Source of the DNA: a virus
DNA: 42,732 nucleotides
Reading direction: 5' to 3' (one strand)
IMG/VR virus record: IMGVR_UViG_3300021142_000063
Coordinates: 1-42,732 of that record
The stretch's first letter is position 1, and each line of letters begins with the position of its first letter. The notes under the pieces were generated by a model. It worked only from the letters and a program-made list of their open reading frames with translations, had not been told where the DNA came from and made no database searches. Position numbers and translations under genes: made by a program. Below are positions 23,056-37,600 of this stretch, one piece after another.

Positions 23056-23388
23056 TTATGATGTTGATGTTTCAAAACCGTAGACTGTGGCATTAATAGC
23101 TGAACCAACACTTGCTGTAGCCACTAGGCTGTAACCAGCTTGTAGTACCAGACCTGTACGTTCAAAAACTCCATAACCAACGATAGTTGTTTGAACTTCG
23201 ATTAGTTCAGCTGATTGTGGACTAGTTGAACTGGCTAATGCTAGAGTTATAGTTCTTGCAGTCGCAGTTGAGTTTGTTAATGATACGTTGCAAACTGCAT
23301 AGTATCCGCTTGGAACTGTATACAATGTTGTATTAGTTGTTCCTAGCTGTATCGGCGAGCCGCCGTAGTTTAATCTTCCTGTTGCCAT
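23056..23388 (-). CDS. Small beta-rich fibre-operon protein
   Basis: A 110-aa protein predicted to be all beta, starting MATGRLNYGGSPIQL, with strands YTVPSGYYAVCNVSLTN, RTITLALASS, and the pattern FERTGLVLQAGYSLVATAS followed by INATVYGFE. This pattern (ERTGLVL-type) recurs in small proteins beside phage tail fibre genes and suggests a jelly-roll accessory subunit. It lies 21 nt after the giant fibre gene with a GGAGAA ribosome site, and 16 nt before the S74 fibre gene. The exact role is unknown. Confidence 0.75.
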   Translation of the reverse strand: MATGRLNYGGSPIQLGTTNTTLYTVPSGYYAVCNVSLTNSTATARTITLALASSTSPQSAELIEVQTTIVGYGVFERTGLVLQAGYSLVATASVGSAINATVYGFETSTS

Positions 23389-23409
23389 GTTTTTAATTCT
23401 CCAATTGTT

Positions 23410-26400
23410 TTATTTTTGACCAAAATACCAAAGAGCTACGGGTGCTCCATCGATACCTCCGCCACCTGGGGTAATTCCTGCTCCGCCGCCACCTGCAAAG
23501 TACATTTTTGATCCCACATAAATCTGTGTACCATTCGTATTACTTATTGTACTTCCAGCAATAAAGATCTGGCCCGCTGTGATAGTATTTACGTTCAATG
23601 TACTCTGTCCGCCACCAATTTGGGCTGTAATATAGCTCTTAATAGCCTTTTGTGTTGGCAAAATGTTGTCGCTGTTAGCAGTAAAGTACGGATCTGTACT
23701 AAATTGTGTAATTGTAGCTGATCCAATACCTAAGGTAACTGCTCCAAGTGTCAAACTCTGCAATCCAGCCAAGTTAAACGCACTAGCATTCAACGTAGCA
23801 GTACCAGTGGACTGTTGAACTCCAAACAAGTTACCAACGTTGAAGTTACCGTCTTGGTCAGTACTTGTAAAGAACACACGACCACCGCCATTTGGATATG
23901 TCTGATTTGCACTAATTGCACTACTTGGGTTCACAAACGGATAGTTAGTCTGTGTTTGATTACCAGTACCGATGTACAAGAAGTCATGTCCTGTTAGACG
24001 TACTTGACTATACTTTAGTCTTGTGGTAATCAATGTGTTATGAGCAGGTGCTAACAGTGTAGACAGTGCAGGATTAACTTGGAACTGTGCTGTATAGTTA
24101 CCTGCACTACCTAGGATGTTAGTAATAGCCACTAACTTGTACCATTGGTTTGTACCAGTAATACTAGCAAACTGTACGTTTGCACCAGCCTGCGGTATAC
24201 TGTATAATCCGCTAACGTTTACATAAGCCGAATTCTGATAAACATCGGAGTAGCCGTCACCCAGTGTAGTAGCAGTTGCAGTAGCATTATTTAAACCTCT
24301 GTTAACAAAACTTGGATTAGCCAATGCACCATCACCCATACGCACACGAGTTGCTGCTGTGTTTACACGATTTGGATCTACCTGTGTTAAGATTGGTCCA
24401 GCACGATATGTACCTGTTAAACCAGTGCCAGCAGTTAGTGTCGCTGCGGTTGTACTACCTGCAGTAGCAGTTACACTAAATTGTGTGGTTGTTACGGTAG
24501 AACCAATTACATAGTATGTTACGTTTGTTGTCAAACCATAACTATCTAGTCCTGTAAACTCAATAGGTTGATTATTTGCCAAACTTGATGACAAGTTAGT
24601 TGTATCATCAACTGTAATTAAGTTACCAGATACAGTTGTTGCAGTAACGTTGCCTTTAGGGAAACCGCTGCCTGGTTCAATAATGCGTATTGAATTTATA
24701 GAACCAGTAGCAACTACTGCACGACCTTGCGGTGTTGCACCAGTTCGAATGCTTGCTGCTATTTGTCCACTAGTTGCACTTACTGCAACAAATAATGGTT
24801 GAGCACCGAGCGTTGTACTTAATATATTACCAAATGTAATAGATGTCCATCCAGTAGAAGTACCTGGCATTATTCTTACAGTCCAGTTAATACCGTCAGG
24901 ACTTGTTGCACAAGTTGTTGTTCCTGAAGCAATAGCTATGAATAGACCTTCACCGTAGGTTAAACTTGACCAAGTTAAACTAGAACTTAATACACTATTA
25001 GCTGTACCAGTACATGTTGGAGCAAGAGTCCATCCTGCAACTGATGGACTTGATGTGCCACCGTTATTAATACTATAGGCAATCTTACCGTCTGATCCAA
25101 GTACAACAAATCTGTTGTTGCCGTAGGCTACAGCAATTGCTGTAGTAAATCCTGTTGGCAAGTTTGCGCCTTGTGTCCATGAAACTGCGTTGTTTGACCA
25201 ACTAGTTACTAGTCCACCATTATTAACTGCCATAAATGTACCGGTATTTGCGCCACTAGCGCCATAGCATACAGCTGAGTAGTAGCCTGCACTTAATGAT
25301 GAAAGTGTTCTGGAGATCCAGTTTGTACTATTAGTTGGACTTGTACTCGATGCTGCTGTAGCAGTACCACTAGCACCACCAACTGCTACATATGTTCCAT
25401 TGCCATAGGCTACGCTATATAAATTCAACACAGCAATCGTTGTACCAGTAATCGCAGTCCACGCAGAACCTAAACCTGCTACTGTGTTGTATGCAATCTG
25501 TGTACCAGTACTTGAGTTGTTAGCAACTGCCAAGAATACTGCACCAGTGTCAACAATAGTTACGTTTGGTATTGCAGTATATCCGTAACCGTTTACACTT
25601 AATGCAATAGCACTCACACCACCGTTGGTAATTGTTGAAGTTACCTGAGCCTGTGTAGCAATATAGGTTAACTTAGCAGTACCGTTGGTTATGTTAGTAT
25701 AGTTTGTACTAGTATAATCAAATGTTGGGGTTATCGATGCATCAGTTGTACCGGCCTGTGTTACTTGATAAATTCTACCAGTAGTTGTTTGTAGATATGC
25801 ATTTAAACTCACTGATGTATTCAACGCAAACGCAGTTGGAGTTAGTCCCTGTGGTTGATCTACAGTTATCTGTGGTGATCCAGGATAATTTTTACCCCAT
25901 GCATTGACAGTAACACTAGTTAATGAACTAGTCACTGCGGTAGCTGTTACTGTTCCGGTATAGCTAGAACCATTAATAGTCATTGTAACTGACTGAATTG
26001 CTCCGTTTAATACTGTACATGTTGCTTGAGCGCCCGAACCATTACTGCCTACAATTAGAATTGTCGGAGCAGTTGTATAGTTGTAGCCACCGTTAACTAC
26101 TGTAATTCCAGTGATTTGATATCCTGGGCCTGGGCCAACGATTGGTTGAAGAACTGCGCCTGCGCCACCAAATCCGCCAACTACTGCTGTTGCTCTAGCA
26201 CCTTGACCGCCTCCGTATACAACGTTTTTCCATGTTGTACTTGCTGGTAATGCACCAGCATTTTGCCATGAAGTACCGTTTGTTGAATAGTTAGCTGCTG
26301 TACTTCCACTAGCAATGGCTACATATCTTTGAGCTCCGTAGGTTACATTCGACCATGTCGCTGAACTAAACAGAGTTCTACTAGTTGGTGTATACCCAGG

Positions 26401-29400
26401 GGCTGTATAACTAATTTTTGGCTCAACTATATATGTAGTAGTTAAGTCGGTAGTATTAGCCAACGCTGTATTAGGAATAGCTTGTGCTACAACATGATCC
26501 CAACCAGCTGCGTATAGTGCTGAGCCCACCGTACCAGTAATACTTAGACCAGATTGATTTGCTGTAATAGTTACAGCTGGTCCATTTAAGTATGTACTGA
26601 CGCTAAATGCAGATGTACTTAAATTGTTTGGTATTACATAGTATACTGCACCAGAATCGATACCATTAAAGCTACTACTAAATGTAATAACTCTTCCAGA
26701 TGTTAGTACACCAACTGTAGCCGTAATACTTAGACCAGTAGTTGTACCAATAGTTAATGCACTGCCGCCCACTGTGGTACTAATACTTAAACTAGTTCCT
26801 GAACTGGCTTGTACATAGTATGTTGTACTAGCTTGTACATTTGCGCCAACTGCACTAGCAAATGTAATCGGAGCACCTACAATTAAACTTGCGCTGCCAG
26901 ATAATGTAATAGTTGTACCGCTACTTGAGTTTACTGTAACTGTAGTAGGAGTCACTGTGATTAAATTATTAGTAGTTGACGATGCTGTTATAGTTACAGT
27001 CTGTGCTGTTGCACCGTTTAATGCTACTGAATTGGCTCCTGTAGCGGCTGTAGACAATACAAATGTTGTACTTGTTGGTACAGAAACTACAAAGTACAAT
27101 GTAGGAACACCCAATGCTCCAGCTTGGTATGCCCCAGCTAGATTATCAAAACTACTAGCTAAGTAAATTGGTTGCCCTGTGTACAATGTATTAGTACTAG
27201 CTGTGGTTAACGAATTTAATGTTCCAGTAATTGTTGTACTAGTTTGTACGTTAGTGGTGTTAGTCTGCCAAGTTGAACCGTTTCCAGAACCACTAATGTT
27301 AGCAGTAATATATGTACCGGTAGTGATAGCGCCGCCGCCTAAGTACATTCCAACCGCAATAGTACCAGACACGGTGCCAACTGTCAGTACACCGCTACTG
27401 TTAATTGTACTAGATGACATTGTAGCAGTACTATTGCTACTTGCCGTAATAGTTAATGGATTGAAACTATCTTTAACAATGTATAGAGTCTTACTACCGT
27501 TCTGATTAGTTAAAATATTTGCATATTGACCAACGCCTGTACCAGCAGTTAATTGAACACGCATACCATTGTATGCACCTGTTAGGGCTGTATCAGTAGC
27601 TGCAACTACAAACTGTCCAATTGGATAGTATGGTGATGATGCATTGCTCTGTCCAGTGTTAGCTGTTGAAACATAACTACTTCCGCCAACTCCTAAGGTA
27701 TTGTTTAGGTCAATTAAACGAGTTTCAAACAGTGCTGCATCACGGAATTCATCGTGTGCTGCAACGGCATTGTAACCAGATCCACTAATAGTAGGTACAC
27801 TGTTAGTGTAGTTTGAGCCAGCATTACTATATTCAAAACGTAATATTTGATTTGTAGCATCTGTAACTACGTTGGCAATCAATGCTTGAGCATATCTATT
27901 ATTTAGATTACCGTAAATCGGAGTTTCAAATGTGTCAACACCCTCGGCAACAACACCATATGTACCATATGAACTGTTACCGTTGGTAGCACGAATCTTA
28001 CCACCTAATTCACTTAGGTATCCTGAATAGCCATAATAGTTAAACACTGAAACTAATTCAGCAAGTGCATTAGAACCAGTTACCCAATATCCAATACCAT
28101 CGCCTAAAATAGTTGTATAGTCGTTAGCAACCATTGATCGGTTTCCGCCAGCGTGTAGCGCACCGTCAACTTTAGCTCCAACTGCGGCATAACCAAACAT
28201 AGTACAGTTTTGTGTGTAACAACTTCTTGTACTGATCCATGAATTAGTATCGTTTGGTCCGTAGCCTGGGTCAAGACTAGCATATGCTCCGCCTGTTGGG
28301 CGTTTTGTTCCAAAGCTATTCGCTGATCCTAATGTACCAGTAATGCCGCTTAATGTCATATTACGTAAACCGGAACCGTTACGTACTTGATACATGTTTT
28401 TAGCAGTTGATCCGCTGACTGCGTTATTATATAATTCAACTGCTCGCATGGTTTTGTAGTTACCAGGGAATTGTAAATCGTATACAATAGCGTTAACAAA
28501 ACTAGTTGTATCGCGTAAACATGCTGTTAGATTATAGTAATATGTTAGTGTAGCATTGCCATTGGCATTTGTCACAGGAACAACACTCTGTGTACCTTGT
28601 CCAGCTTGAATCGGACTTAGTATCACTGAGGTTGTTGAAGGTACTGATAATACATAATACTCAACACCAGTCGATGCTCCGCCAAATATTCCGCCAATAC
28701 TAGCAAACATTGTGCCAGTAGCTGATGCAACCGGAGTAAACAATGAACCATTGTATGTTGTACTTAATGTAATAGTATTTCCACTAGCACTTAAAATATA
28801 ATAAGTACCAGCAGTTAATCCACCAAGGCTAGTTCCAGTTATAATTGCTGGCATTCCAGGTAATACACCTGTTGTAGACTTAACAGTAATATTGCCGTTA
28901 GTATTTGTAGCAGTAATTGTAGTGCTGACAGTAGTTGCTGTAAATTGTACAGGATCGCCTACACTTAAATTATGTGCAGATACTGTACTAAACAAGTTAC
29001 TTGTACCTGTAATAGTTGTAGCTGAACTTATAGACTGTGCAGTACTAATTGTGTAGTTACCTGCACCGCCAGTACCGGTTCCTAGTGCTGTGATATAAGT
29101 ACCTGCTGTTACACCGCTACCGGTTAATACCATACCTACCACAAATGTTCCTGTTACAGTTCCGCCAACAGTTAATGTAGTACCAGCAATTGTACTCGAA
29201 GTACCACTAGCTGTTGTAGTGTTTGATGATTGGTAATAGTTTCCACCAAATGATGCTGCTGTATAAGCACTGGCTTCATAGGCTAAGAAATTAGTGTTTG
29301 CACGTAGTACTTCTGCACCTTGTATGGTAGTACGGGTATTATCGTATGTTAATGAACCGTTAGTAGTAGCAAAACTACTGACTACTCCGGTACTATTACT

Positions 29401-32400
29401 AATACCTGCAACGGCAGTAGCAGTTAAACTTGTTACAGTATTTTGTATTACATATGCTGAACCATTAAATGATGTACTAATAGTCAAAGTAGTTGTACTT
29501 GGCACACTTGCAATATAGTAAACATTGTTATTCCATAAGCCAGTCTTGCTTATAATAGCATTCATGGTTGCTGCTGGAGTAACGTTAGACAATGCAACCG
29601 CACTTCCGCCTGCTGTTAAACTAATCTGTATAGTACTAGCTGATGGATTGATTACATAATACATTTGATTAGGTACGATAGGATAAGCTACAGTACCAGT
29701 AAAGTATATCTGTTGTCCAGCTACAATACCTAGACTTGCTGCTGTAGCAGGCAAGTTAATCAAGTTAGTACTTGATGTTGTACTAGATACAGTGGTTGTA
29801 ATATTTGATGGAAGACCGGTGAAACTGATTGGCATGCCAACAACCATATTTGTTGTGCTAGAAACTGTTAACAAGTTTGTACTAGTTGTTACTGCTGTTA
29901 ATGTAGTAGTCTGCTGTCCGTAAATTGTTTGTACAGCATCATTAATAATTGTCTGAGCACGGATTACTGAACCGCTAGCAGCAATTGTTTTTACTTTATA
30001 TGCAATTAAGTTAATAGCACCGACAGTAGCATAAAGTTCTTGGTTAACATTTGATAATAATGCCTGAGCACTAGTATTCAATCTGTTAAATGCACGACCA
30101 ATTACAATAGCGTTGAAGTTGCTACTGAACAAAATGTCCCATGCTAAACCAGTAGCAATTAAACCAGCATCTCTGTTACTTAGTGTTTGACTAATCGGAT
30201 ATGCTTGATAGTACTTTGTTACCCATACTTGAGCATCGCTTGCGATTTCGCTGTTACGTGCTACTACTTCTGTATAAGCAGTTTGTAGGGCTGCACTAGA
30301 TACTAATGCATATGCTCCACTAGTTACTGGAGTCATTGTTGCATTACCAGTAAGTGTTGTACTTGATACTGATTGACTTGTACTTACTGTGTAAGTACCT
30401 GTAGCACCTGCTGTGTAGAAATTAATTGTACCTGTAGGAGCACTTGCACCAAAGTTATTTGGATATCCAAATGCATTTACAAGAGTAATAGTTGTTCCAG
30501 ATGTATATGTTGAAATAACATAACTACCTGCTGGGATATTTGTACCTGTTACAAACTGTCCAGCTGCAATACCAGTAGCACTGCTAACTACAAATGTGTT
30601 AGTCCCGTTTGATCCGCCGCTGGCAAATGTTGGTGATGCTGCTGCTGTAGTACCAGTAACTTGACTTACTAGGTAGGTCGGTGTACTTACACCTGTACCG
30701 GTAATTTGCATACCTGGAACAAGAGTACCACTAGTTACCGCAGTAACAGTCATAGTTGTACTGGATATTGATCCTGTTACTACTGAAGTACTGGTGTTAG
30801 CAACACCGTTGTTAATCCAGTAAATCACATCCTGTATACGAGCTGCTGCAAATGCTGCGGCTGCGGCTGACCCTGCAGTACCAGATGTTGATTGTGTTGC
30901 AGTATATGGTGCAGTTGTTGAGCTTGCTGAAACTGTTGATGCAGTTACGATCTGACCGATGATTGCTGATACACGCTGTAAGGCTGCTACAGTAGATGCA
31001 AGATATGTTGTTGTAATTTGATTAATGTTTAATGAATAGTATGAACTACCATTAATAACACTTTGATTGTTACAACCGTATGCCATGTCATATTGTAGAC
31101 CATCTAATACAAAACCAATATCACGCAGTGTTTCTGCTTGATATCCGCCAGTAGTAAATGCTGTACTTGTCCAGATTGAATTATAGTTCACATTTAGGAA
31201 GTTAGCAATCTCAGACTTAATAAAGTTGTAATTGTTTTTAATTTGTGTTACACCATCGCCAAACCCAGCTAGGTATGAAGTATTATAACCAGTCAATGTC
31301 GGAATAGTATATGTTACCGGTGCTTGTTGTACACCGTTGTAAATCATATCTTCAATTAATGCAATATCTGTTAATACAGTATTAATTGCTGTTTGTGATC
31401 CGGTATCACCACTTGGTAAAGTTGTAATTTGACTTTGTGTATTTCCGGTTGTAGCAGTTACCGTTGCGTTTGTTAACAAATTAGGCAATACTGCAGAAAT
31501 TCTCTGTAGTGCCGCTACTGATTTTGGTTTGTCGTTAACTAGATTTAATACTGCAGGTGCTGGTTGCACAATAGTTGAACGTAGTTCGTCTCCAACAATC
31601 GCTGTGTATGCTGGTACAATGATTGGTAATATTTCGGTATATGTACCAGTCTTAACACTAATTGTAGTGTAAGGTGTAATTGCAGTTAGTAGCTGACTAG
31701 TATTACCTAAACTTAATGTACCTGTAAGGATTGTAACTAAATTTTGAGTGATAGTAAGAGCTGACGATTCTATGTTTGCAGTAGTAACACTTGTTGTATT
31801 TTGTATTGCACGACTACCTGAACTAATGCCATTTAAGGATTGATAGTTATTAGTCGGTGCAGTATTTGATAGTACTGCTGGTAGTAATGTATTTTTTAGA
31901 TAATTTAAAGCTGCTACAAACGGTATAATGTCGTATGTATTAACACCGGTTGCATATGATGTTCCTGCAGCATTAAAATATGCTTGAGTATTTTGAGTAG
32001 TTTTTAATGTGCCGCTATGAGTTAGGTCAAATACAATACCATCTATTGTATAACCAGTGTCACGCTCTGTTTTAGAACTATCATAAACATATGTACCTAC
32101 GTTTGTTGAACCGGTACCTACTGTAAACAAACTAGGATTAGAGTTTACAGCATTTGCGTATGTAGTAGCAATATTAAATGTTGTGCTTGTCAATACTTGG
32201 GAAACATAGTATGTTGTTCCAGCTACAATATTTCCAGAGCTTGTTGTAAAGCTGATCGGCATACCTTGATATAGATTTGCTGTAGTGGTCTGCGCAGCAT
32301 TATTTGTGCCGCCTACGGTGATTGTAGTCGAACTAGTACCAGTTACGTTAACACTATATTGATTCTGAACATAATTATTAACTTCTTTCAATGCAAACTG

Positions 32401-34587
32401 TTTATTAATAGCTAATACTGGGCCTGCATTTTGGTATAGATAACCGTTTTCAACTTGATAACAAGCATAACGAATAGTCTTCCAAGGAGTGTCAAGTGTA
32501 GTACCTTGACCGTTTGTTAGGGTATCTACTCCAGTGTTTGCTGAGACATAAACAATATTGTTGATTTGTCCATAGTACTGCCATGAAGGTAGTGAATTAT
32601 TTACACGTAGAATTTGACCGTTTGATCCAATTGGTAAACGTGTTGCGCCACTATTACCATAGTAGAACATGTCACCTGTAGTGGTCAATACTGCTTGCTC
32701 AGTACCTGAGGCTAATAAATTCCAATAAGTTGCAGTTGTGTCAGCTGCTGGATTGTTTCCTGAAGCGGATACGTGAGCAAGCACACATATGTAACTACTT
32801 GCTCCGTAGAACACTGCATCACCAGCAACATAGGTATTGCCTGTTCCCCATGTTGTTTCAATACCTGAGGTAGTAATACCTGTAATTGCACCACTGTTTA
32901 CTGTACTAACTGTGATAGACAAATCATTAGCTGGGCTTGTACCGCCTAAACTTGTACCTAAAATCTTTAATGTATCACTAGTAGCGTAACCAGTTCCGCC
33001 AGCTTGCACGGTTGCAGTATATACTGTACCTTTGGCAGTAACGTTAAATGTTGCTGAACTTCCACCACTACTTACATTAGTAGCACTTACTGCACTATAT
33101 GTTCTTTGATTATCATTCCAGCGAATTCCAGAATTTAATCTTGACCAATAAGTAGCAAATGGCGGAGTTGGGTTAGTAGTACCTGTTGAAATTCCTGCGG
33201 CTGTGGTCAATGGAAGAGCTGTACCACTACCTTGTGTTGCAGTTACAGTAAAGTGAGTACTATCAGGGATCGTATTTACATAATATTGTGTACCTGATAC
33301 TAATCCTCCCAGTGATGTACCGAATGTAATCGGTAATCCAACTGCTAATAAACTAGTAGTTCCTGCTACTGTACCAAATACAGTACCAGTTAGACTTCCA
33401 GTTAATGCATACTGTACTTGACTAGTGCTTGGTGTTCCGGTAACTACAAATGTTCCATTAAATCCGGCTGGCGTCATGCCTGATACAACAATAGTTTGTC
33501 CTGTTACAAATGGAATATTTGATTGAGTAGCATATGTTAATGTAGCTGTTCCACCTGTTGCAGTTGCTGCGGTAACAGTAATGCTAGCCAATGCTACTTG
33601 ATTAGGACGAGTAAGATCGGTTGAGACTGTTGTGCTGATAGCACCCAATGTCTGAACAGAATTATCTACTAAAGCGAGATATGTGTATCCACCTAAACTA
33701 ACTACATCACCTGTTCTATAACTATTGGCACTATTCCAACTACTACGATAATTAAATCCTGTTGTAAATGGCTGCCAGTATGATGTAGCTGTACTAGGTG
33801 TTTGACCTATGTTACTTTGAATAGCAGTATAGGTATATCCACCATAGGTAACCATGTCACCTAACACATAATTAGTTGTTACATTCCATGAATTTTTAAA
33901 TTCAAAACCGTTAACAAATAAACTAAACTTTGTTGCATCTAATGTTGTACCTGTTGAAGTATGTGCGGTGGTACAGATCCATAGATCAGCACCGTAGGTA
34001 ACAATGTCGTTTAATTTATAACGAACACTTGATCCACTCCATAAACCCTGATAAGCAACACCTGCATTGAAGATGTCCCATTTGCTTTGATCATTTTCAA
34101 GACCTAATGTATTTGTAGCTGCAGAAATGTGAGCAGTATTACAAACATAAGTATATCCGTTATAACTTACCAAGTCAAGAACTTTATAACGTGTACTTGC
34201 AGTCCAAGAACTTAACCAGTTAAAACTAGTAGCAAATACTTGCCACTTGCTTTGATCATTTTCAAGGCCTAGATATGTAGGACTTACATAGGTAGCAGAA
34301 GTATGTGATGTTAAACAGATATACACGATGCCACCGTATAGTACCTGATCTCCTACTGTGTAAGATGTAGAAGGTGTCCAAGTTCCAGTCCATCGACTAC
34401 CGTCGGCTACAACACTCCAATAACTTGAAGTTAGGTCTGTTGCAAACTGTGCTGATGCTGTATTACTTACGATACAAATATAAGTTTTACCACCAACTGT
34501 GACCACGTCATCTACAACATACTGTGTACCTGTAGTCCATGCACCTTGATAAACAAACTTAATTCTACCTAGTTTAAATTCTGCCAT
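23410..34587 (-). CDS. Giant tail fibre / adhesin (3725 aa)
   Basis: One uninterrupted 11.2-kb frame. The N-terminus starts [11 protein letters not shown] and carries about seven repeats of the form W-Y-(G/D)DxV-YGGxxY(I/V)C with a Trp-rich start (residues 15-~610), like carbohydrate-binding modules 5/12. Next come many beta modules of the type VGMPI(S/T)F-YYV-TF. A solenoid ([14 protein letters not shown] near 980; [11 protein letters not shown] near 2065 to ~2245) is probably a right-handed beta-helix. Degenerate propeller-like repeats ([18 protein letters not shown]) lie between ~2740 and 3265. The C-terminus has [16 protein letters not shown] and [13 protein letters not shown], then a Gly-rich end. 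These features match the long structural proteins of marine T4-like phages. It is a paralogue of the next gene. It has a leadered late promoter. Confidence 0.9.
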   Translation of the reverse strand: MAEFKLGRIKFVYQGAWTTGTQYVVDDVVTVGGKTYICIVSNTASAQFATDLTSSYWSVVADGSRWTGTWTPSTSYTVGDQVLYGGIVYICLTSHTSATYVSPTYLGLENDQSKWQVFATSFNWLSSWTASTRYKVLDLVSYNGYTYVCNTAHISAATNTLGLENDQSKWDIFNAGVAYQGLWSGSSVRYKLNDIVTYGADLWICTTAHTSTGTTLDATKFSLFVNGFEFKNSWNVTTNYVLGDMVTYGGYTYTAIQSNIGQTPSTATSYWQPFTTGFNYRSSWNSANSYRTGDVVSLGGYTYLALVDNSVQTLGAISTTVSTDLTRPNQVALASITVTAATATGGTATLTYATQSNIPFVTGQTIVVSGMTPAGFNGTFVVTGTPSTSQVQYALTGSLTGTVFGTVAGTTSLLAVGLPITFGTSLGGLVSGTQYYVNTIPDSTHFTVTATQGSGTALPLTTAAGISTGTTNPTPPFATYWSRLNSGIRWNDNQRTYSAVSATNVSSGGSSATFNVTAKGTVYTATVQAGGTGYATSDTLKILGTSLGGTSPANDLSITVSTVNSGAITGITTSGIETTWGTGNTYVAGDAVFYGASSYICVLAHVSASGNNPAADTTATYWNLLASGTEQAVLTTTGDMFYYGNSGATRLPIGSNGQILRVNNSLPSWQYYGQINNIVYVSANTGVDTLTNGQGTTLDTPWKTIRYACYQVENGYLYQNAGPVLAINKQFALKEVNNYVQNQYSVNVTGTSSTTITVGGTNNAAQTTTANLYQGMPISFTTSSGNIVAGTTYYVSQVLTSTTFNIATTYANAVNSNPSLFTVGTGSTNVGTYVYDSSKTERDTGYTIDGIVFDLTHSGTLKTTQNTQAYFNAAGTSYATGVNTYDIIPFVAALNYLKNTLLPAVLSNTAPTNNYQSLNGISSGSRAIQNTTSVTTANIESSALTITQNLVTILTGTLSLGNTSQLLTAITPYTTISVKTGTYTEILPIIVPAYTAIVGDELRSTIVQPAPAVLNLVNDKPKSVAALQRISAVLPNLLTNATVTATTGNTQSQITTLPSGDTGSQTAINTVLTDIALIEDMIYNGVQQAPVTYTIPTLTGYNTSYLAGFGDGVTQIKNNYNFIKSEIANFLNVNYNSIWTSTAFTTGGYQAETLRDIGFVLDGLQYDMAYGCNNQSVINGSSYYSLNINQITTTYLASTVAALQRVSAIIGQIVTASTVSASSTTAPYTATQSTSGTAGSAAAAAFAAARIQDVIYWINNGVANTSTSVVTGSISSTTMTVTAVTSGTLVPGMQITGTGVSTPTYLVSQVTGTTAAASPTFASGGSNGTNTFVVSSATGIAAGQFVTGTNIPAGSYVISTYTSGTTITLVNAFGYPNNFGASAPTGTINFYTAGATGTYTVSTSQSVSSTTLTGNATMTPVTSGAYALVSSAALQTAYTEVVARNSEIASDAQVWVTKYYQAYPISQTLSNRDAGLIATGLAWDILFSSNFNAIVIGRAFNRLNTSAQALLSNVNQELYATVGAINLIAYKVKTIAASGSVIRAQTIINDAVQTIYGQQTTTLTAVTTSTNLLTVSSTTNMVVGMPISFTGLPSNITTTVSSTTSSTNLINLPATAASLGIVAGQQIYFTGTVAYPIVPNQMYYVINPSASTIQISLTAGGSAVALSNVTPAATMNAIISKTGLWNNNVYYIASVPSTTTLTISTSFNGSAYVIQNTVTSLTATAVAGISNSTGVVSSFATTNGSLTYDNTRTTIQGAEVLRANTNFLAYEASAYTAASFGGNYYQSSNTTTASGTSSTIAGTTLTVGGTVTGTFVVGMVLTGSGVTAGTYITALGTGTGGAGNYTISTAQSISSATTITGTSNLFSTVSAHNLSVGDPVQFTATTVSTTITATNTNGNITVKSTTGVLPGMPAIITGTSLGGLTAGTYYILSASGNTITLSTTYNGSLFTPVASATGTMFASIGGIFGGASTGVEYYVLSVPSTTSVILSPIQAGQGTQSVVPVTNANGNATLTYYYNLTACLRDTTSFVNAIVYDLQFPGNYKTMRAVELYNNAVSGSTAKNMYQVRNGSGLRNMTLSGITGTLGSANSFGTKRPTGGAYASLDPGYGPNDTNSWISTRSCYTQNCTMFGYAAVGAKVDGALHAGGNRSMVANDYTTILGDGIGYWVTGSNALAELVSVFNYYGYSGYLSELGGKIRATNGNSSYGTYGVVAEGVDTFETPIYGNLNNRYAQALIANVVTDATNQILRFEYSNAGSNYTNSVPTISGSGYNAVAAHDEFRDAALFETRLIDLNNTLGVGGSSYVSTANTGQSNASSPYYPIGQFVVAATDTALTGAYNGMRVQLTAGTGVGQYANILTNQNGSKTLYIVKDSFNPLTITASSNSTATMSSSTINSSGVLTVGTVSGTIAVGMYLGGGAITTGTYITANISGSGNGSTWQTNTTNVQTSTTITGTLNSLTTASTNTLYTGQPIYLASSFDNLAGAYQAGALGVPTLYFVVSVPTSTTFVLSTAATGANSVALNGATAQTVTITASSTTNNLITVTPTTVTVNSSSGTTITLSGSASLIVGAPITFASAVGANVQASTTYYVQASSGTSLSISTTVGGSALTIGTTTGLSITATVGVLTSGRVITFSSSFNGIDSGAVYYVIPNNLSTSAFSVSTYLNGPAVTITANQSGLSITGTVGSALYAAGWDHVVAQAIPNTALANTTDLTTTYIVEPKISYTAPGYTPTSRTLFSSATWSNVTYGAQRYVAIASGSTAANYSTNGTSWQNAGALPASTTWKNVVYGGGQGARATAVVGGFGGAGAVLQPIVGPGPGYQITGITVVNGGYNYTTAPTILIVGSNGSGAQATCTVLNGAIQSVTMTINGSSYTGTVTATAVTSSLTSVTVNAWGKNYPGSPQITVDQPQGLTPTAFALNTSVSLNAYLQTTTGRIYQVTQAGTTDASITPTFDYTSTNYTNITNGTAKLTYIATQAQVTSTITNGGVSAIALSVNGYGYTAIPNVTIVDTGAVFLAVANNSSTGTQIAYNTVAGLGSAWTAITGTTIAVLNLYSVAYGNGTYVAVGGASGTATAASSTSPTNSTNWISRTLSSLSAGYYSAVCYGASGANTGTFMAVNNGGLVTSWSNNAVSWTQGANLPTGFTTAIAVAYGNNRFVVLGSDGKIAYSINNGGTSSPSVAGWTLAPTCTGTANSVLSSSLTWSSLTYGEGLFIAIASGTTTCATSPDGINWTVRIMPGTSTGWTSITFGNILSTTLGAQPLFVAVSATSGQIAASIRTGATPQGRAVVATGSINSIRIIEPGSGFPKGNVTATTVSGNLITVDDTTNLSSSLANNQPIEFTGLDSYGLTTNVTYYVIGSTVTTTQFSVTATAGSTTAATLTAGTGLTGTYRAGPILTQVDPNRVNTAATRVRMGDGALANPSFVNRGLNNATATATTLGDGYSDVYQNSAYVNVSGLYSIPQAGANVQFASITGTNQWYKLVAITNILGSAGNYTAQFQVNPALSTLLAPAHNTLITTRLKYSQVRLTGHDFLYIGTGNQTQTNYPFVNPSSAISANQTYPNGGGRVFFTSTDQDGNFNVGNLFGVQQSTGTATLNASAFNLAGLQSLTLGAVTLGIGSATITQFSTDPYFTANSDNILPTQKAIKSYITAQIGGGQSTLNVNTITAGQIFIAGSTISNTNGTQIYVGSKMYFAGGGGAGITPGGGGIDGAPVALWYFGQK
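23822..23884 (-). repeat. 63-bp near-identical copy shared by the two giant fibres (copy 1)
   Basis: It matches 35138-35200 in 61 of 63 positions, including a 42-bp perfectly identical run (23843-23884). It codes the conserved [11 protein letters not shown] / VGNLFGVQ segment. Such DNA identity between otherwise diverged genes, including at silent positions, suggests gene conversion or a recombination site. Confidence 0.85.
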
Positions 34588-34607
34588 TTTTTATGTTCCT
34601 CTGATAG

Positions 34608-34615
34608 TATTTATC
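34608..34615 (-). promoter_or_regulatory. Late promoter box GATAAATA for the giant fibre operon
   Basis: The minus strand has GATAAATA 20 nt before the ATG of the 3725-aa gene, with AGAGGAA between. No terminator is seen for the next 14 kb, so the transcript may run through the 110-aa, S74, three collar, 93-aa and 109-aa genes. Confidence 0.75.
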
Positions 34616-34638
34616 TTATTTGATTCTTTCTAAATTAA

Positions 34639-37600
34639 TCACTTGTGGAAGATGTTTCTCATCCACCAAGCCATTGCTGCCATTTGTCCGTCTACACCGC
34701 CTCCGCCATAACTACCAAAATTTGGCAATGTTGGGGGATTGTTGCCTGCTGGACCAGCAATATACGTTTTGTTGGTTGTTGTAGGATTTACACCAGTAGG
34801 ATTAACTCCTCCCATTCTTATTACAGATCCCGAATTTCCATTAGGAATTGTTGATGATAATAAATTTGGACTTCCAACGTTAACTGAACCTGCAATTAAA
34901 TCTCCGGTGTAGGTATTTGCACCACCTTGACTTAAACGACTGGCTATGTAAAGTTTGATTGATTTTTGTGTCGGCAATATTGAATCACTATTAGCTGTAA
35001 ACGTAGCATCTGAACTAAATTGTGTAATTACTGTAGACGAACCACCTACACTAATTCCGCCGAGACTTAAACTACTTAAACCACTTAGACCAAATTGACT
35101 AGCACTTAGGGTAATAATACCTGTTGCTTGTTGTACACCAAACAAGTTACCAACTTTAAAGTTACCGTCTTGGTCAGTACTTGTAAAGAACACACGACCA
35201 TAGTTGACTTCAACTGTTTGATTTTGAGAAAGAGCCACGTAACCAGCTGTTGGATATCCTGGATAATTTGAGTTCAATTGATCTCCGTAACCAATATTTA
35301 AGAAGTCATGATTGGTTAACCGTGCTTGACTATACTTACTTCGAATACTGATTGTTGTGCCGTTTGCAGTCGAATTACTTGTAGTTATTGCCGGACTGAC
35401 ACTTACGTTTGCCTGTAAGTTTGGAGCAACTGTATTGTAAACACTATATGCACTGGTTACTTTATAAACTTGGCTTACTCCGGTAATAGTTAAGTTATCG
35501 CCTGGGCTAGGTAATCTAGTCAAGTTATTGATAATAACAGTCAATCCAGTTTGATAGGTGTCAGCATAGCCGTTACCTGAAACAATTACCGATGTTGATG
35601 TTGTGTTATATCCCAATCCTCTAGAAACCCAAGTTGGGCTACCTAACACACCTTGGCTTATTCTAGGAACTACTACAGCTAGTGTAGTTACGTTAGGATC
35701 AGTAAATGTTACAGTCGGTGTAGTTGCATATCCGCCACCTGGTTCAAATTCACTAATCTGTGTAATTGTACCTGATGTGACACTTGGGCGTCCTTTGGCT
35801 GTAGCACCGTAAGAAATATATGTTCCAGTACCGGTACCACCTAATGTCACAAATATTCCAAGATTAGTTGATGCTTGGTAACCAAAGCATACTGCTCCGT
35901 ATTGATTATTGCCAACTGTTTGTGATCTCCACTGACCTGCACCCTCAGAGGTGTATGCGTTTGCACTTCCTGAACTTGGTAGTGCCAAGAAAATACCGTT
36001 ACCATAAACTACTAGATTGGCTGAGACTACTAAGTTTGAAGCAGTCCAAGATAAGCCATCTAGACTATATGCAGTTGTTGTTCCACCATTAGCTACTGCA
36101 ACCGCTATAAATTGATTATTACCGAATGTAACACTTTGCCAATTATTAGCTGGCAACGTAGAAGCATTCCAAGTAATACCATCTAATGACCACGCCGCAG
36201 TGGTTGAACCAACTCCGCCTGCTATGGCTACAAATACACCAAAGCCATAGGTTAAACTAATCCAGTTAGTTGAAGCTGGCATTGTTGTTGCAGACCATGT
36301 AGCTCCGAAGTCAGTACTATAAGCAGCAGCATTAGTATTACCAACTTGGCCTGAAGTTAACGCAACAAAGGTACCTTTACCGTATGCCACATATTGCCAG
36401 TTAGCTGAACTAGGCAGCGTTGTTGTTATCCAACCTTGGCCATTTGATTTTGAAACTGCAGCCACGTTACTGCTACTAGTTGATACTGTTACCCAGTAAC
36501 CGTTTCCGTACGCTATGCCAAACCAGTTTTGGCTACTTGGCATTGATATTGAAGTCCAGTTAGATCCGTCTGAGGATCCAGCAGCAGTTGAACTAGTTCC
36601 AGCAACAGCAATCCAATAACCATTTCCGTATGCCATACCATTCCAAGTACTGCCTTGAGCTAGTGTTACAGGGGAGTATGCATTAGTTTGTGTAAATGCA
36701 GGAGCTGAGTAAGTTATTCTTGGTTCGATATAATAAACTGAAGATGCATCTAAAGAACTAGATATTGGACTTCCCACGTTAATATGATCCCATCCGACCG
36801 CAGCAAGATTCATAGCACCGGTTTTTGTAGTTAATGTTAAAGGAGTACCTACTGGTAAACTTGCACTAACTGTAAAGTTACCAGCACCTATTGTATTGAT
36901 ATAATATGTTGTACCTAATACTACATTACCAAATAGTGTTGTTGAGAAGGTACCAGTGATTGCACTACCTCCTGTTGATAGTGTTACCGATGTTTTAGCA
37001 CCCGTTGCGGTGGCTGTCATTGTGCCTGATGCAGTTACTAATGCAGTATGTTGAGGACATGTAATTACAGTCATTGACCCAGTACCTGCTGTCAACTGCA
37101 CAGCTTGTCCGCCATTAGTTTGACTGATTGTAAATGTTCTTGAATCGTTAATAACTGAAATATAGTAAATTGATTCAGCAACAATGTTAGATCCACCAAA
37201 TGTTATTCCAACAAATTTTATAGGATAACCAACTTGGAAACCTGCTGTTGAACTTACTGTGATCAAGTTAACTGGGTTAGCTGATGTTGCGGTTGCAGTA
37301 ACTGAAATAATACTACTAGCAATACTAAACGAGTTACTACCTTGAATGGCACTAATATAATATTTTTGACTGTCTGTAATTCCACTGCTGCTTAAAACGT
37401 TTGTGAAAACAACTGGACTAAGTGCGATCAACGATGTTGTAGTACCAGTAAGTGTTGGAGGAGTGTTGCTCCAATAGTTGTTTGGTAAGTTGGCAATAGT
37501 ACCAGCTGTCGATGCTGTAACTGTTGTTGTAACTAAATTAGTACTAATTGTAAAGTTATTTGAATCAATAACGTCCTTGATATAGTACTGTTTAGCAATA

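Noticed and set aside
26957-29518. Plus-strand open frames within the giant fibre (for example 27179-27505)
   Set aside because: Val/Leu-rich shadows of the Thr/Asn-rich minus-strand repeats. No ribosome site or promoter is present, and the minus frame is uninterrupted.
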